A stretch of 64,000 nt of DNA, taken from assembly GCF_004803915.1 (NCBI RefSeq), contig NZ_CP039396.1:3162001-3226000 (forward strand), in the 5' to 3' direction. Every line of letters begins with the position of its first letter. Within the stretch, counting starts at the first letter, position 1. Positions 17,165-27,015 of the stretch are shown in pieces. The notes under the pieces are model-generated. The model did not search any database, was not told where the DNA came from, and saw nothing but the letters and a program-made list of their open reading frames with translations. Source of the DNA: Duncaniella dubosii (GTDB taxonomy: Bacteria > Bacteroidota > Bacteroidia > Bacteroidales > Muribaculaceae). The translations under genes were made by a program, and so were the position numbers.

Positions 17165-18819
17165 TTAATATTTACGGCGCTTCTGCTCATAAACCAAGGT
17201 AAGTGAGGGCTGATCGCACACTTCAACCGGACCGAAATACTGAATAGGACCGGGATAGACATAGCATGTCTCGCGCTTCCACTGGTCACGTTCCTTTGCA
17301 AACTTAAGGAATGGCGCACCGTCAAGCTCGACAAGAGCCTTACGGATCACAGGCTTCATCTCTCCGTGACGACGCTCCATGTTCATCATCATAGTGATAG
17401 GTATACCACCGGCGACCCAGTTCACGGGAGCGAAAGTCAGATTGCGAAGGCTCGACATATAACCGGTCTTGCCGGCTGCGATAAGGCATGCAGCCGTATA
17501 GCCAAGCGCATAGCAATAGTTCGCATCAAAGTTAGACGGATCCGCACAACGGCCTTCATATCCGAAGAAATGGTGCATTGTCGCATACTTGCCTTTATAC
17601 TTACCTTCGGCAGCAAGCTGTTCAAGACGTTTGCCGACCATTTCAGAAAGAAGCTTTTCTGTTTCAATGAGCGAAACCTGCACGTTTCCGTGGGGATCAC
17701 GGTCAAGTGTAAGCTGACGGGCAACACCGGCAGGGAGGGAAGCATATGTCTTGGCATTCTCTTCACCCAGCTGGGCCACGACCCATTCACGCTGTTTTTC
17801 AGGGTCAATGGCAGCAAATTCATCAGCCTTGACAGCAAGAAGGTCGTTAAGTTCTGCGATGAGCGCTTTGACAGCAGGGATAAACTCGATGAGACCTTCA
17901 GGGACGAGTACAACACCATAGTTATTGCCATCATTGGCACGGGCGACAACAGACTCGGCGATGCCATCGACAACCTGAGCAAGAGTCATATTCTTTGCCT
18001 CAACCTCCTCGGAGACGATACATACATTAGGCTGACACTGAAGGGCACATTCGAGAGCGATGTGAGAGGCCGAACGTCCCATGAGCTTAATGAAATGCCA
18101 ATATTTCTTAGCAGAATTGCAATCGCGCTGGATATTTCCGACAACTTCAGAATAAACCTTTGTCGCGGTATCAAAACCGAAAGAAGTTTCAATCACATCG
18201 TTCTTAAGGTCCCCGTCGATAGTCTTAGGCACACCAATAACCTGTACGCCAGCGCCAATAGCCTTGTAGTATTCTGCAAGGATGGCCGCGTTTGTATTTG
18301 AGTCGTCACCTCCGATTATCACAAGCGCCTTGATGTCAAGCTCGCGAAGAATTTCAAGACCCTTGTCGAACTGCTCCTTTGTTTCAAGCTTCGTTCTGCC
18401 AGAGCCGATGATGTCAAAACCGCCAGTGTTACGATACTCGTCAATAATATCGGCAGTAAGCTCCTTATATTTATGATCTACAAGACCACCGGGGCCCATA
18501 AGGAAACCATAGAGACGGCTCTTGCGGTTGATACTCTTGATACCATCGAAAAGACCGCTTATGACATTATGTCCGCCGGGGCCTGACCGCCTGAAAGAAT
18601 TACACCGACATTAATCGGCTCAGCCGATTCAGCTGCGGGAGCTTTTTCAAAACGGATTTCCGGAAGACCGTATGTGTTCGGAAACAGTTTCTGAATATCT
18701 TCCTGATCACCGGCCGACTGGGTCGGCTGACCTTCTACAATTTTTACTCCACCGATAAGTACGATTGGAAGTTGGGGCTTGTAAGCCGCACGGGCTTGCT
18801 GCAAAGCACTTTTTCTCAT
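17165..18819 (-). CDS. pfp: Pfp: PPi-dependent 6-phosphofructokinase, one apparent frameshift
   Basis: A long (plant-type) diphosphate:fructose-6-phosphate phosphotransferase of glycolysis, reversible and PPi-using. After restoration it is 551 aa, the usual Bacteroides length. Visible motifs: [13 protein letters not shown] for the nucleotide/PPi site, [23 protein letters not shown] (GGDD marks PPi rather than ATP use), [12 protein letters not shown], and [16 protein letters not shown]. The frame breaks at 18576-18577, where minus-strand CCCCGGCGG should read CCCCGGGCGG. The N-terminal part (to 18559) then joins [19 protein letters not shown] and [17 protein letters not shown]. All catalytic residues are present, so the gene is probably functional and the break a sequence error. 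Confidence 0.93.
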
Positions 18820-19419
18820 TTGATAGTTATTATAATTTACTTTAAAATTTCAACATTTTGCAAGGCAGAGAGGCATTTTGCATTCAAAAAGCGATCAAAA
18901 CCCATTATCAAGGTCTTAACACACGCAAAGGTCGCAAATATTTCGCAAAAAATCAAGAGCTCGAGCGACTCAAAATAATCATTATTCAACATTCCGGCAG
19001 ATAGAGTTAAAATATGCAAATTATTGTAAATTGCACACATCAACTAACAATGTGCAATTTATTGTATAATAGCAATTTTACACGACAGCTCGCATATATT
19101 GTTTTAACATTTAAACAGACAATCATCGCTAATTAATGACATTATAAAACAAAAGCATGAAAACATCGGCAATAATATAGTTAAGAAGTATTAAATATTG
19201 TATTCAAACAGCCAAAACACCATGCTTTTATTAACAATTAAGGATTTCATGCAAAATTATGTTACATTCCCTTTCAAAATCTTTTAATCAGCACAAAACA
19301 CCCATGCTCAACATTTTGCGATTTTGAAATGAGATATTTCTTGAGTAATTTTGCAACGTAAAAATAAAACCAATCATAGGTTTTACATAATCTTAAATTA
19401 AAAATCATCAACATTTCGG
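18820..19419. other. 600-bp AT-rich divergent intergenic region, pfp / NlpC-P60 gene
   Basis: No ORF is supported. It holds the promoter of the NlpC/P60 gene (19323-19353) and a perfect 11-bp inverted repeat, TAAATTGCACA (19027-19037) with TGTGCAATTTA (19051-19061), separated by 13 nt. I see no clear pfp promoter. Confidence 0.6.
19323..19353 (+). promoter_or_regulatory. promoter of the NlpC/P60 gene
   Basis: TTTG (19323-19326), a 19-nt spacer and TAATTTTG (19346-19353) match the Bacteroidetes consensus exactly. It lies about 66 nt before the start codon. Confidence 0.8.
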
Positions 19420-20055
19420 ATGAAAAAATCAATCACACTATCTATACTATCCCTTTTAATGGGTTGTGGCATGGCGCTTACCGCCAAGGCTGACAATCCT
19501 ACCCCATACAAACTCCCTACCGCCCATACAGCTGCCGTCGAAGCGAGTTCCACAATAATGGAAAACAGCTTTGAAACAGTCAGAGCCTTCTCTCCTTTCG
19601 CTGTTGAAGAATCAGTAGAGCAATCAACCGGAGCAGACAATGGCGAACTCATCAACCAGCTTAAAGATTTTGCATCAAAATACCTCGGCACACGCTATCG
19701 CCGTGGCAGCGCAGGCCCAAAAGCATTTGACTGCTCAGGCTTCATCGGTTTTGTGTTCAAAAACTTCGGCATCAATCTCAGCCGCTCTTCAAGCACCCAA
19801 TATCACGAAGGTGAGAAAGTAGAAAAAGGCGACCTTCGTCCGGGCGATCTTATGTTTTTCTCAGGCAGAGGAGGCGGCCGTTCGCGCGTAGGCCATGTCG
19901 CCATGGTAGTAGACGTAAACCCTGACGGCTCTTGCGTATTTATCCACGCATCAACATCCCAAGGCGTTGTCTACCAAAAATTTCCCGACGGTGGCTATTA
20001 TTCAAAGCGCTACATCGGAGCAAAACGTATAATTCCGACCGATGCAAAGGCATAA
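19420..20055 (+). CDS. secreted NlpC/P60 family peptidoglycan hydrolase
   Basis: A 211-residue exported protein: signal peptide KKSITLSILSLLMGCGMALTAKA, a linker, then an NlpC/P60 domain from about residue 78. The catalytic Cys105 lies in KAFDCSGFIGFVF, the first His in VGHVAMVVDV and the second polar residue in FIHAS. Members cleave gamma-D-Glu-diaminopimelate bonds in peptidoglycan stem peptides. There is no SH3 domain, so targeting comes from the N-terminal part or is absent. It has its own promoter and terminator and is monocistronic. Confidence 0.93.
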   Translation: MKKSITLSILSLLMGCGMALTAKADNPTPYKLPTAHTAAVEASSTIMENSFETVRAFSPFAVEESVEQSTGADNGELINQLKDFASKYLGTRYRRGSAGPKAFDCSGFIGFVFKNFGINLSRSSSTQYHEGEKVEKGDLRPGDLMFFSGRGGGRSRVGHVAMVVDVNPDGSCVFIHASTSQGVVYQKFPDGGYYSKRYIGAKRIIPTDAKA

Positions 20056-20115
20056 TCAAAGAGTTAATACTTTAAAGAATACATAATTTTCAGACATCAG
20101 ACATAGATAGAAAGT

Positions 20116-20157
20116 AAAACTCACGACACCGCGACGGTATCGTGAGTTTTTTATTTT
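20116..20157 (+). terminator. terminator after the NlpC/P60 gene (possibly bidirectional)
   Basis: The arms AAAACTCACGA and TCGTGAGTTTT pair around an inner ACCG-CGA-CGGT hairpin, followed by TTATTTT. It serves the rightward gene and, with its A-rich left side, may also serve the leftward DUF1015 gene. Confidence 0.85.
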
Positions 20158-20180
20158 GCAATGACTTTCAAAGCAAGGAA

Positions 20181-21425
20181 TCAATCCAGTCGATGGATCA
20201 CAAGACCAGAACGGAGCTTAGGTTCAAACCAAGTTGTTTTCGGAGGCATGATATTTCCGGAATCAGCAATATCCATGAGCTGCTTCATCGACACTGGATA
20301 AAGCGCAAGGGCCATAGCCATCTCGCCCGAATCGACACGGCGCTTAAGTTCGCCAAGCCCACGGATGCCACCGACAAAATCAATACGCTTATCGCTGCGG
20401 AGATCTGTTATGCCGAGAATATCACGCAGTATAAAATCACTTGAAATCGTTACATCAAGCACACCAATAGGATCATCGTCATTATAAGTGCCTTCCTTAG
20501 CAGTCAGCGAATACCATTTTCCACCGAGATAAATGGAGAAATTATGCAGAGTAGCCGGACGATATTCATCAGCACCCTTCTCCTCTACAACAAAGTGCTC
20601 GCTCAGACGACCAACGAACTCATCAGGAGAAAGCCCGTTAAGATCCTTGACGACACGGTTATAATCAATAATGTTCAGATGCGACGCCGGGAAAGCCACG
20701 GCAAGGAAATAATTGTATTCCTCATCTCCGGTATGAGCAGGATTCGCCAATGCCTTCTCATGCCCGACAAGAGCGGCAGCAGCCGAGCGATGGTGACCAT
20801 CAGCGATATAAAGATATGGAATCTTTGCAAACTCCTCAGTTATCGTCGCAATCATCTTTTCATCGTCAATCACCCAGAAATGATGACCGAAACCGTCGGG
20901 AGCCGTAAAATCATATTCGGGTTCTCCGGCCGTAACGGCATCAATCACCTGCTGAAGCGCATCGTTATCAGGGAATGCAAAGAAAACCGGTTCGATATTT
21001 GCATTATTGATACGGACATGCTTCATGCGATCCTCTTCTTTATCACGTCGGGTAAGCTCATGCTTTTTTATGCGCCCTTCCATATAGTCAGCCACATTGG
21101 CAGCCACAACTATGCCATATTGTGTACGGCCATTCATGGTCTGGGCATAGATATAATAATGCTCGCTATTGTCCTGCACAAGCCAGCCGTTTCCACAGAA
21201 AGCGTTAAAATTTTCAACCGCTTTGTCATAAACTTCCGGAGCGTGCTCGTCAGTGCCCGGCGCAAAATCTATCTCAGGCTTTATTATATGGTAGAGCGAA
21301 CGAGGATTGCCTTCGGCTTCTTTACGGGCCTCCTCGGAATTAAGCACATCATAGGGACGCGACGCCACTTCGGTGACCATTTCGCGTGGAGGGCGGATGC
21401 CCTTGAACGGTTTTACTTTTGCCAT
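20181..21425 (-). CDS. DUF1015 domain-containing protein
   Basis: A 414-residue soluble protein that is one DUF1015 domain. The start is ATG at 21425, giving AKVKPFKGIRPPREMV, the standard N-terminus. Family landmarks: RPYDVLNSEEAR, RSLYHIIKPEID, the ADGHHRSAAA motif and VLDVTISSDFILRDILGI. In many Bacteroidetes the family is encoded beside serA and serC, suggesting a link to serine metabolism. Here those genes are absent from the neighbourhood, and purA lies 115 nt upstream on the same strand. The biochemical role is not known. Confidence 0.9.
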   Translation of the reverse strand: MAKVKPFKGIRPPREMVTEVASRPYDVLNSEEARKEAEGNPRSLYHIIKPEIDFAPGTDEHAPEVYDKAVENFNAFCGNGWLVQDNSEHYYIYAQTMNGRTQYGIVVAANVADYMEGRIKKHELTRRDKEEDRMKHVRINNANIEPVFFAFPDNDALQQVIDAVTAGEPEYDFTAPDGFGHHFWVIDDEKMIATITEEFAKIPYLYIADGHHRSAAAALVGHEKALANPAHTGDEEYNYFLAVAFPASHLNIIDYNRVVKDLNGLSPDEFVGRLSEHFVVEEKGADEYRPATLHNFSIYLGGKWYSLTAKEGTYNDDDPIGVLDVTISSDFILRDILGITDLRSDKRIDFVGGIRGLGELKRRVDSGEMAMALALYPVSMKQLMDIADSGNIMPPKTTWFEPKLRSGLVIHRLD

Positions 21426-21539
21426 GGTTTCAGAGGTTAACTTGATTAAAGGTATTAATACTTGAGTCATACGCATCACGAAACTGCCACAAGGCAGCTC
21501 GTGACGGTCATGACATCAATTATTATTTAGATTTAGTAT

Positions 21540-22814
21540 TTACGACTTTCTCCCGCGTACGATAGTTTGCTTACGGTCAGGGCCGATTGAAACAATCGTA
21601 ATCGGGGTAGCCAGTTCTTTTTCGAGGAAATCAATATAATTTTTGAAGTTCTGAGGGAACTCTTCCTCACTCTGCATCTTTGTCATATCTGTTTTCCAAC
21701 CGGGAAGGGTGACATAGACAGGCTCAATATCTTCTTCAATAGAGAATGGGAACTGATTTGTTTCCACACCGTTGATTTTATATGCGACACAAGCCTTGAT
21801 CTCATCGAAATCATCGAGGACATCGCTCTTCATCATGATAAGCTGAGTCACACCGTTGAGCATTATAGCATAGCGGAGTGCAACGAGGTCAATCCAGCCG
21901 CAACGGCGTTCACGCCCCGTAACCGCACCATATTCATGACCAAGATCGCGGATGCGCTTGCCAGTCTCATCGAAAAGCTCTGTCGGGAACGGCCCACTGC
22001 CAACTCGCGTACAATAAGCCTTGAAGATACCAAACACTTCACCGATTTTATTAGGAGCGACGCCAAGGCCGGAACATGCGCCTGCACTAATAGTGTTTGA
22101 CGAAGTCACGAAAGGATATGAGCCGAAATCGATGTCGAGCAGAGTCCCCTGCGCACCTTCACAGAGCACACTTTTCCCCTCGGCAAGAAGGCTGTTGATG
22201 AGAAATTCAGAATCAACGATTCCAAAACCCTTGATATATTCAATCGCATCCATCCACTTTTCTTCAAGCTCGTCAAGATTCTCGGGAGTAGCCCCCAAAG
22301 CCTCAAGCTGACCGAGATGACGCTGACGGAGCACCGAGTATTTTTCCTTGAAGTTATGGAACACATCGCCGAGGCGCAGACCGTTACGCGAAATCTTATC
22401 TGTATAAGTAGGGCCGATGCCTTTACCTGTAGTACCGATCTTCTTTCCGCCTTTCGCCTTTTCATTGGCGGCGTCAAGCAGACGGTGAGTCGGAGTAATC
22501 AGATGGACTTTCTTGGAAATTTTAAGAATCGAACGGAGATCCACCCCACTCTTTTCCAACTCTTCGGCCTCCTGCTTGAACAGCACCGGATCAAGCACGA
22601 CGCCATTGCCGATGATATTTATCTGACCATGCTGAAAAATGCCTGACGGAATTGAGCGGAGGACATATTTCTTATCCTCGAACTCCAGCGTATGACCGGC
22701 GTTAGGGCCACCCTGAAAACGAGCTACCGCATCATAGCGCGGAGTGAGCACATCCACAACCTTACCTTTTCCTTCGTCTCCCCACTGGAGACCCAGAAGC
22801 ACATCAACTTTCAT
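21540..22814 (-). CDS. purA: PurA: adenylosuccinate synthase
   Basis: A 424-residue enzyme making adenylosuccinate from IMP, aspartate and GTP on the way to AMP. The P-loop GLQWGDEGKGKVVD is at the N-terminus with the catalytic Asp. The catalytic His segment GGPNAGHTL, the IMP-binding TGKGIGPTYTDK and the CEGAQGTLLDIDFGSYPFVTSSNT stretch are all recognisable. GRERRCGWIDLVALRYA and SIGPDRKQTI occupy the C-terminal part. Length is normal. A Fur-family regulator gene lies 67 nt upstream on the same strand. Confidence 0.97.
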   Translation of the reverse strand: MKVDVLLGLQWGDEGKGKVVDVLTPRYDAVARFQGGPNAGHTLEFEDKKYVLRSIPSGIFQHGQINIIGNGVVLDPVLFKQEAEELEKSGVDLRSILKISKKVHLITPTHRLLDAANEKAKGGKKIGTTGKGIGPTYTDKISRNGLRLGDVFHNFKEKYSVLRQRHLGQLEALGATPENLDELEEKWMDAIEYIKGFGIVDSEFLINSLLAEGKSVLCEGAQGTLLDIDFGSYPFVTSSNTISAGACSGLGVAPNKIGEVFGIFKAYCTRVGSGPFPTELFDETGKRIRDLGHEYGAVTGRERRCGWIDLVALRYAIMLNGVTQLIMMKSDVLDDFDEIKACVAYKINGVETNQFPFSIEEDIEPVYVTLPGWKTDMTKMQSEEEFPQNFKNYIDFLEKELATPITIVSIGPDRKQTIVRGRKS

Positions 22815-22881
22815 TTTACGTGATATATATAGTTTATTATTTTATTTGATTTCCAAATGTTACCTTGCATTGCTTTTCCGG

Positions 22882-23346
22882 TCACTTCCTGATCCGTCCT
22901 CCACCGCGACACCGCGAACAGAGTCCATGTATATAAAGGTCGAAACCGGCCATGACAAACGACGGATAGCGACGCAACTTCAAAAGTCTGAAAAGCTCAG
23001 CATCACGTATCTCACGAGAGCGCCCGCAGCGAGAACATACCAGTGTCAGATGTTCGTCTTCACGCGAAGCGCATTCATAAATCTCGACACCGTCCTCCGA
23101 TCTGCGCCGCCTGACAACACCTGCGGCATCAAACAGCTTAAGATTATTATAGACTGTGCCGTGGCTTAGCCTGAAACCATCGCCGACAAGAGCGTCAAGC
23201 AATTGCGCGGGAGAAAAACTACCCTTAAGCGCAACAACCTTTCCAAGTATCATCAAACGCTCAGGAGTGCAACGCAGACGATGTTGCGACAGATATTGTC
23301 GCAACCGTTCTTCGGCATCGCTTTTTCGCTTTTCATCGTTCATCAA
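22882..23346 (-). CDS. Fur family transcriptional regulator
   Basis: A 154-residue regulator. The N-terminal winged helix has HRLRCTPERLMILGKVV and LSHGTVYNNLKLFDAAGVV, the recognition helix of Fur proteins. The dimerisation domain has HLTLVCSRCGRSREI, and a second CxxC is in HGLCSRCRG, forming a structural zinc site. The usual His-rich regulatory site (HxHH) is reduced to EDEHLTLVC, so whether it senses iron, zinc or peroxide cannot be decided. It reads into purA 67 nt downstream. In Bacteroidetes a Fur-like gene next to purA is common. Confidence 0.9.
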   Translation of the reverse strand: MMNDEKRKSDAEERLRQYLSQHRLRCTPERLMILGKVVALKGSFSPAQLLDALVGDGFRLSHGTVYNNLKLFDAAGVVRRRRSEDGVEIYECASREDEHLTLVCSRCGRSREIRDAELFRLLKLRRYPSFVMAGFDLYIHGLCSRCRGGGRIRK

Positions 23347-23502
23347 TTGACAAAATTACAAAGCAAGCGCCTAATATCCAAATTTTCGTTAAAGTAAATT
23401 TCCATGCAAAACGCGTGGACTTTCAAGGCCGGCTTTTACATCATGCCATCTTGATTCAGCCTCCTCCAGCCTCTGTATCGGACAACATGAACGGCTCATA
23501 GT

Positions 23503-24537
23503 TCAACCGATAAACCCACGCGCAGTAAGAATACGATAGACCAGATCTTTCAACAAATCATATTCATTCTGACGCGAACCAATGCCCTTGCTTCGGGTAT
23601 CAAATTCACGGATTGCAGATATAATCTCAATTGTCTGCCTGACATTGTAATTACGCGCGGCAACTTCGTAGACCCGCAATCCCCATGCGTTACGCATACC
23701 AAGCGCATCCATATAACCGCTCTGAGATTTATCACGCGTGTAGTGGTATATCAGCAGATTTGAGAACTGATTGAACAGCGAAGACACCGTCATGACCGTA
23801 GGATTGTTTTTCGGATTGTTTCTGAAGTACTCCACAATCGCAAAAGCCTTGGCAGGATTGCGGTTCACAATCGCATCGACCAGTTCAAAATTATTATAGT
23901 CTTTCGACACTCCGATGTTGCGTTCAATCGCTTCAGGCGTGACCATTGCCCCCGGACCGAGAATAAGAGCGAGCTTACCGATTTCATTATACAGACGGGA
24001 AAGATCTGCCCCGATGTAATCCCTCAGCATAGCCAATGACTTCGGATCCACATTCAACCCCTTCTCCTTTATAAGATCGTTTATCACAGGCACAACATTA
24101 CGCTCGCTCAGGCGCTTTGACTCGAAAATAACGCCGTTTTTCTTCACAGCGGCAAGCAGCTCCTTGCCCTTAGCCTGTGAGCCACGGCATGAAATCACAA
24201 GAACTGTCGTTTCATTCGGACGCTCGACATAGCTATGAAGCTTGTTCAGCTGATCGGCGCGTATAGCCTGAGCCTCTTTGACAATCACCACCTGCCGTTG
24301 CGCCATCATGGGATAGCGATGGCACACATCCATCACCGTCTCTACTCCGGATTCAGGGGCATATAGGATATAAAGGTTGAAATCTCGCTCCTCCTCCGGG
24401 ACAAGAGCCTCAAAATCCTTTACAAGTTCATCAATATAATAGCCTTCCTCTCCGTGAAGAAGATATACAGGCGCAAGTTTGACGCGCGCTGCAAGCTGGC
24501 GTTTTAATTCTGAGAAAGTAGGATTCGATGAGGCCAT
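23503..24537 (-). CDS. holA: HolA: DNA polymerase III subunit delta
   Basis: This 344-residue clamp-loader delta subunit opens the beta clamp. The N-terminus LKRQLAARVKLAPVYLLHGEEGYYIDELV is the family's first domain, a degenerate AAA+ fold without Walker A. RQVVIVKEAQAI and ETTVLVISCRG follow. The middle contains LNVDPKSLAMLRDYIGADLSRLYNEIGKLALI, and the C-terminal collar has FELVDAIVNRNPAKAFAIVEYF. Length fits. It is divergent from a small HsdR-N domain gene, as in many Bacteroidetes. Confidence 0.93.
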   Translation of the reverse strand: MASSNPTFSELKRQLAARVKLAPVYLLHGEEGYYIDELVKDFEALVPEEERDFNLYILYAPESGVETVMDVCHRYPMMAQRQVVIVKEAQAIRADQLNKLHSYVERPNETTVLVISCRGSQAKGKELLAAVKKNGVIFESKRLSERNVVPVINDLIKEKGLNVDPKSLAMLRDYIGADLSRLYNEIGKLALILGPGAMVTPEAIERNIGVSKDYNNFELVDAIVNRNPAKAFAIVEYFRNNPKNNPTVMTVSSLFNQFSNLLIYHYTRDKSQSGYMDALGMRNAWGLRVYEVAARNYNVRQTIEIISAIREFDTRSKGIGSRQNEYDLLKDLVYRILTARGFIG

Positions 24538-24584
24538 TTAATGATGAGTATGATTATGGTTTCAGAGCGTAAATTTACAAAAAA

Positions 24585-24607
24585 GTTAGCGGATTTTGCT
24601 AACTTTG
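24585..24607. promoter_or_regulatory. inverted repeat overlapping the -7 box of the HsdR-N gene
   Basis: GTTAGC (24585-24590) and GCTAAC (24598-24603) form a 6-bp inverted repeat with a 7-nt spacer. The right arm lies inside TAACTTTG (24600-24607), a Bacteroidetes -7 element 19 nt before the next start codon. The -33 box is imperfect. Confidence 0.45.
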
Positions 24608-24625
24608 CCCTAAAATCACAGCTAT

Positions 24626-25111
24626 ATGCAACCTAATCCAAACGACGACAATGCAATATGCGCGCTCAATCTTCCTCCCGGCGACGTGAGATTGCGCCAC
24701 ACAGCCCGGGGCAATGAAATTTATGACCCCCTACGTAAAAAATGGCTATTACTGACCCCGGAAGAATGGGTCAGGCAGCATTTCACCACTTATATGCAGA
24801 CCCGGCTATCATATCCGGCATCCCTAATGGCCAATGAAATCGCAATCAAGCTAAACAATACAACCAAACGTTGCGACACTGTCGTTTACGACAGGAACGG
24901 ACAACCGATAATGATTGTCGAATATAAAGCCCCGTCAATACCTCTAACGCAGGATGTATTCAATCAAATTGCGCGCTACAGCATCGCATTGAGGGTGAAA
25001 TATCTCGTTGTCAGCAACGGGCTGCGCCACTATTGCTGCGCACTCGACACAGAAACCCGACGTTACAGATTCCTACAGGCAATCCCAAGCTACAACGAAT
25101 TATCGGATTAG
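24626..25111 (+). CDS. small protein with type I restriction HsdR N-terminal-like nuclease fold
   Basis: A 161-residue protein resembling only the N-terminal domain of HsdR subunits. KWLLLTPEEWVRQHF and the MANEIAIKLNN stretch lead to the PD-(D/E)xK-like core RCDTVVYDRNGQPIMIVEYKAP, where Asp and the ExK are visible. A final helix-strand unit (QIARYSIALRVKYLVVSNGLRHYCC) follows. There is no helicase, HsdM or HsdS nearby, so it is not a restriction system. The family is widespread in Bacteroidetes beside holA, which suggests a housekeeping DNA-related role (inference). A shared terminator separates it from dnaA. Confidence 0.85.
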   Translation: MQPNPNDDNAICALNLPPGDVRLRHTARGNEIYDPLRKKWLLLTPEEWVRQHFTTYMQTRLSYPASLMANEIAIKLNNTTKRCDTVVYDRNGQPIMIVEYKAPSIPLTQDVFNQIARYSIALRVKYLVVSNGLRHYCCALDTETRRYRFLQAIPSYNELSD

Positions 25112-25146
25112 ATTTCAAGCTTCACAACATCCAATTTTCATACCGA

Positions 25147-25188
25147 ACAACAAGAGCGTATCCGACAGTCGGATACGCTCTTGTTGTT
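25147..25188. terminator. bidirectional terminator between the HsdR-N gene and dnaA
   Basis: A near-perfect 19-20 bp stem, with arms AACAAGAGCGTATCCGA and TCGGATACGCTCTTGTT and a 3-nt loop, lies between the two convergent stop codons. A and T tails flank it on both sides. Confidence 0.9.
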
Positions 25189-25195
25189 TCATATC

Positions 25196-26584
25196 TTACA
25201 CGGAAAGCAATTCGGTTTCAAGCCGGGCTATGTCCTCGCCGAGTTTCTTTTCAAGAGGCAAACGCTCATCAATCAGCCGACAGGCGTAAAGAACCGTCGC
25301 ATGAGTACGCCCGAGACGTGTCCCAATAGCTTTAAGCGGCATCTTGGTGTGCTTCTTGGCAAGATACATCACCATCTGACGTGCATCGGAAACTTCCCGT
25401 TTACGCGACTTAGTGAAAATCTGATCGACTTCTATATTATAGAAATCGCTCACCGTACGGGCAATACTCTCAAAATTGGCAGTCCGTTTGTTGAGCTTCA
25501 CCGAATTTGACAGGACACGGCGCGCGAGGTCAACAGTGATATCTTCACCAAGACAAGTGGCATGCGCCATCAAAGAAACCACAACACCTTCGATTTCACG
25601 AATGCTTTGGGTGACGTTAGACGCAATAAAATCCATCACATCCTTAGGGAGCTTGACCCCGTCGCGTAAAGACTTCTGGAAAAGCACATCACGACGCAAT
25701 TCGATGTCAGGGCGTTCGAGCTGAGCGGTCATACCCCATTTGAATCGAGAGAGCAGTCGGTCCTGCATTCCTTCCATCTGGGAGGGGCTGCAGTCGCTCG
25801 ACATGATAAGCTGACGGTTGTTCTGGCGCAGGTGATTGAAAATATGATAGAAAGTCTTCTGCGTAGACTCCTTTCCGATGAAATCCTGAATATCGTCGAT
25901 TATCAGTGTGTCGATACTCTGATAGAAATTGATAAACTCATTCAATTTACCACGCATGACAGCTGCCGTATACTGGCTTTCAAACAGACGTGCAGTAAGA
26001 TAAAGCACACGCGCACGCGGATTACGCTCCTTTATGCGGATTCCTATCGCCTGAATGAGATGAGTTTTACCCACTCCACACGGACCGAAAACAAAAAGCG
26101 GATTGAACGTCTTGAGCTTCGGATCGTTTGCGATAGCTTCACCGATAGACTGAGCAACTTTATTGCTATGGCTTATACAGTAATTTTCAAACGTATAATC
26201 CGGGTTAAGCTGTGAGTCAATGTCCTCGACAATCTGCTCCTTGAACGGATTGGACGTCGCACCGGGCATCGGTTTGACGGCATTGCTCGGATGGGCGCTT
26301 CCGACCTCTATCTGCGTGGTAGGATCATTGGCAACTACCGGGAACTCATATATAAGACGAATGTTTGAGCCGAACACACGTTTTAGTGTCTTGCCAAGCA
26401 CATTGATATATCTTTCTTCAAGTTGCTCGGCAAAATATTCTGTTGGACAATAAATAGTCAGCACATCATTCTCAACCCGACGGAATGTCAGCGGGCTGAA
26501 CCATGATTTAAATTGTTCGGCAGGGACTATGTCTCGAATAATCTCAAGACATTTGTCCCATTTCTGGGAGTATTCGTTTTGCAT
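25196..26584 (-). CDS. dnaA: DnaA: chromosomal replication initiator
   Basis: A 462-residue replication initiator that binds DnaA boxes and opens the origin. Domain I is at 1-85 (WDKCLEIIRDIVPAEQFKSWFSPL), followed by a short linker. AAA+ domain III begins near 130 with DYTFENYCISHSN; Walker A is GPCGVGKT (167-174) and Walker B is LIIDDIQDF. Domain IV has KAIGTRLGRTHATVLYACRLI, the DNA-contacting signature. Length is normal for Bacteroidetes. The upstream region is AT-rich, but I did not find clusters of TTATNCACA boxes, so the origin may lie elsewhere. Confidence 0.97.
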   Translation of the reverse strand: MQNEYSQKWDKCLEIIRDIVPAEQFKSWFSPLTFRRVENDVLTIYCPTEYFAEQLEERYINVLGKTLKRVFGSNIRLIYEFPVVANDPTTQIEVGSAHPSNAVKPMPGATSNPFKEQIVEDIDSQLNPDYTFENYCISHSNKVAQSIGEAIANDPKLKTFNPLFVFGPCGVGKTHLIQAIGIRIKERNPRARVLYLTARLFESQYTAAVMRGKLNEFINFYQSIDTLIIDDIQDFIGKESTQKTFYHIFNHLRQNNRQLIMSSDCSPSQMEGMQDRLLSRFKWGMTAQLERPDIELRRDVLFQKSLRDGVKLPKDVMDFIASNVTQSIREIEGVVVSLMAHATCLGEDITVDLARRVLSNSVKLNKRTANFESIARTVSDFYNIEVDQIFTKSRKREVSDARQMVMYLAKKHTKMPLKAIGTRLGRTHATVLYACRLIDERLPLEKKLGEDIARLETELLSV

Positions 26585-27015
26585 CGGTTGGGTAGCTAAT
26601 CTTCAATAAGCAAGAGTTAGACGGACCGCGTACCTATTTGCACGAAAAGGGTTCTTGAATTTCCGCCTGATGTAGGGATGTCTACATTCAATTTTCAATG
26701 CAAATTTCTTAAAAACATTTTTCAAAATCAAGCACTTTTTTATTTGGAAGTTATAAACAATTTGCACATTATTGAATTTCAACAGATTAGAATAAAGCAC
26801 CTAAAATACTTAAAGTTCCACTTTAACAACACAATTGTATATCCTTATCTCATTGAAATTTACCAAATAATTCAATCACTCATCTCTTATAGATAGCGCC
26901 AAAGACAGAACCCCTAATCTGCCTGAAAATCCGAGATATGTACGCCTGACGCCCCCACTGTCACACAATAATATTATTTATAATTATTATAAATAAGCGT
27001 TTCTTGTTTTTCATT
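26585..27015. other. AT-rich 431-bp region upstream of dnaA
   Basis: No ORF, RNA or consensus promoter is supported. The nearest DnaA-box-like word is TTATAAACA near 26752, one mismatch from the consensus. There is no array, so this is more likely the dnaA leader and promoter zone than an origin. Confidence 0.45.

Noticed and set aside
17366..18301. A 311-codon plus-strand open frame
   Set aside because: Antisense to pfp; the composition mirrors the real gene and no family features are seen.
20544..21440. A 298-codon plus-strand open frame
   Set aside because: Antisense to the DUF1015 gene; low-complexity shadow.
26585..27015. Replication origin next to dnaA
   Set aside because: AT-rich, but no cluster of DnaA boxes; only one near-match was found.
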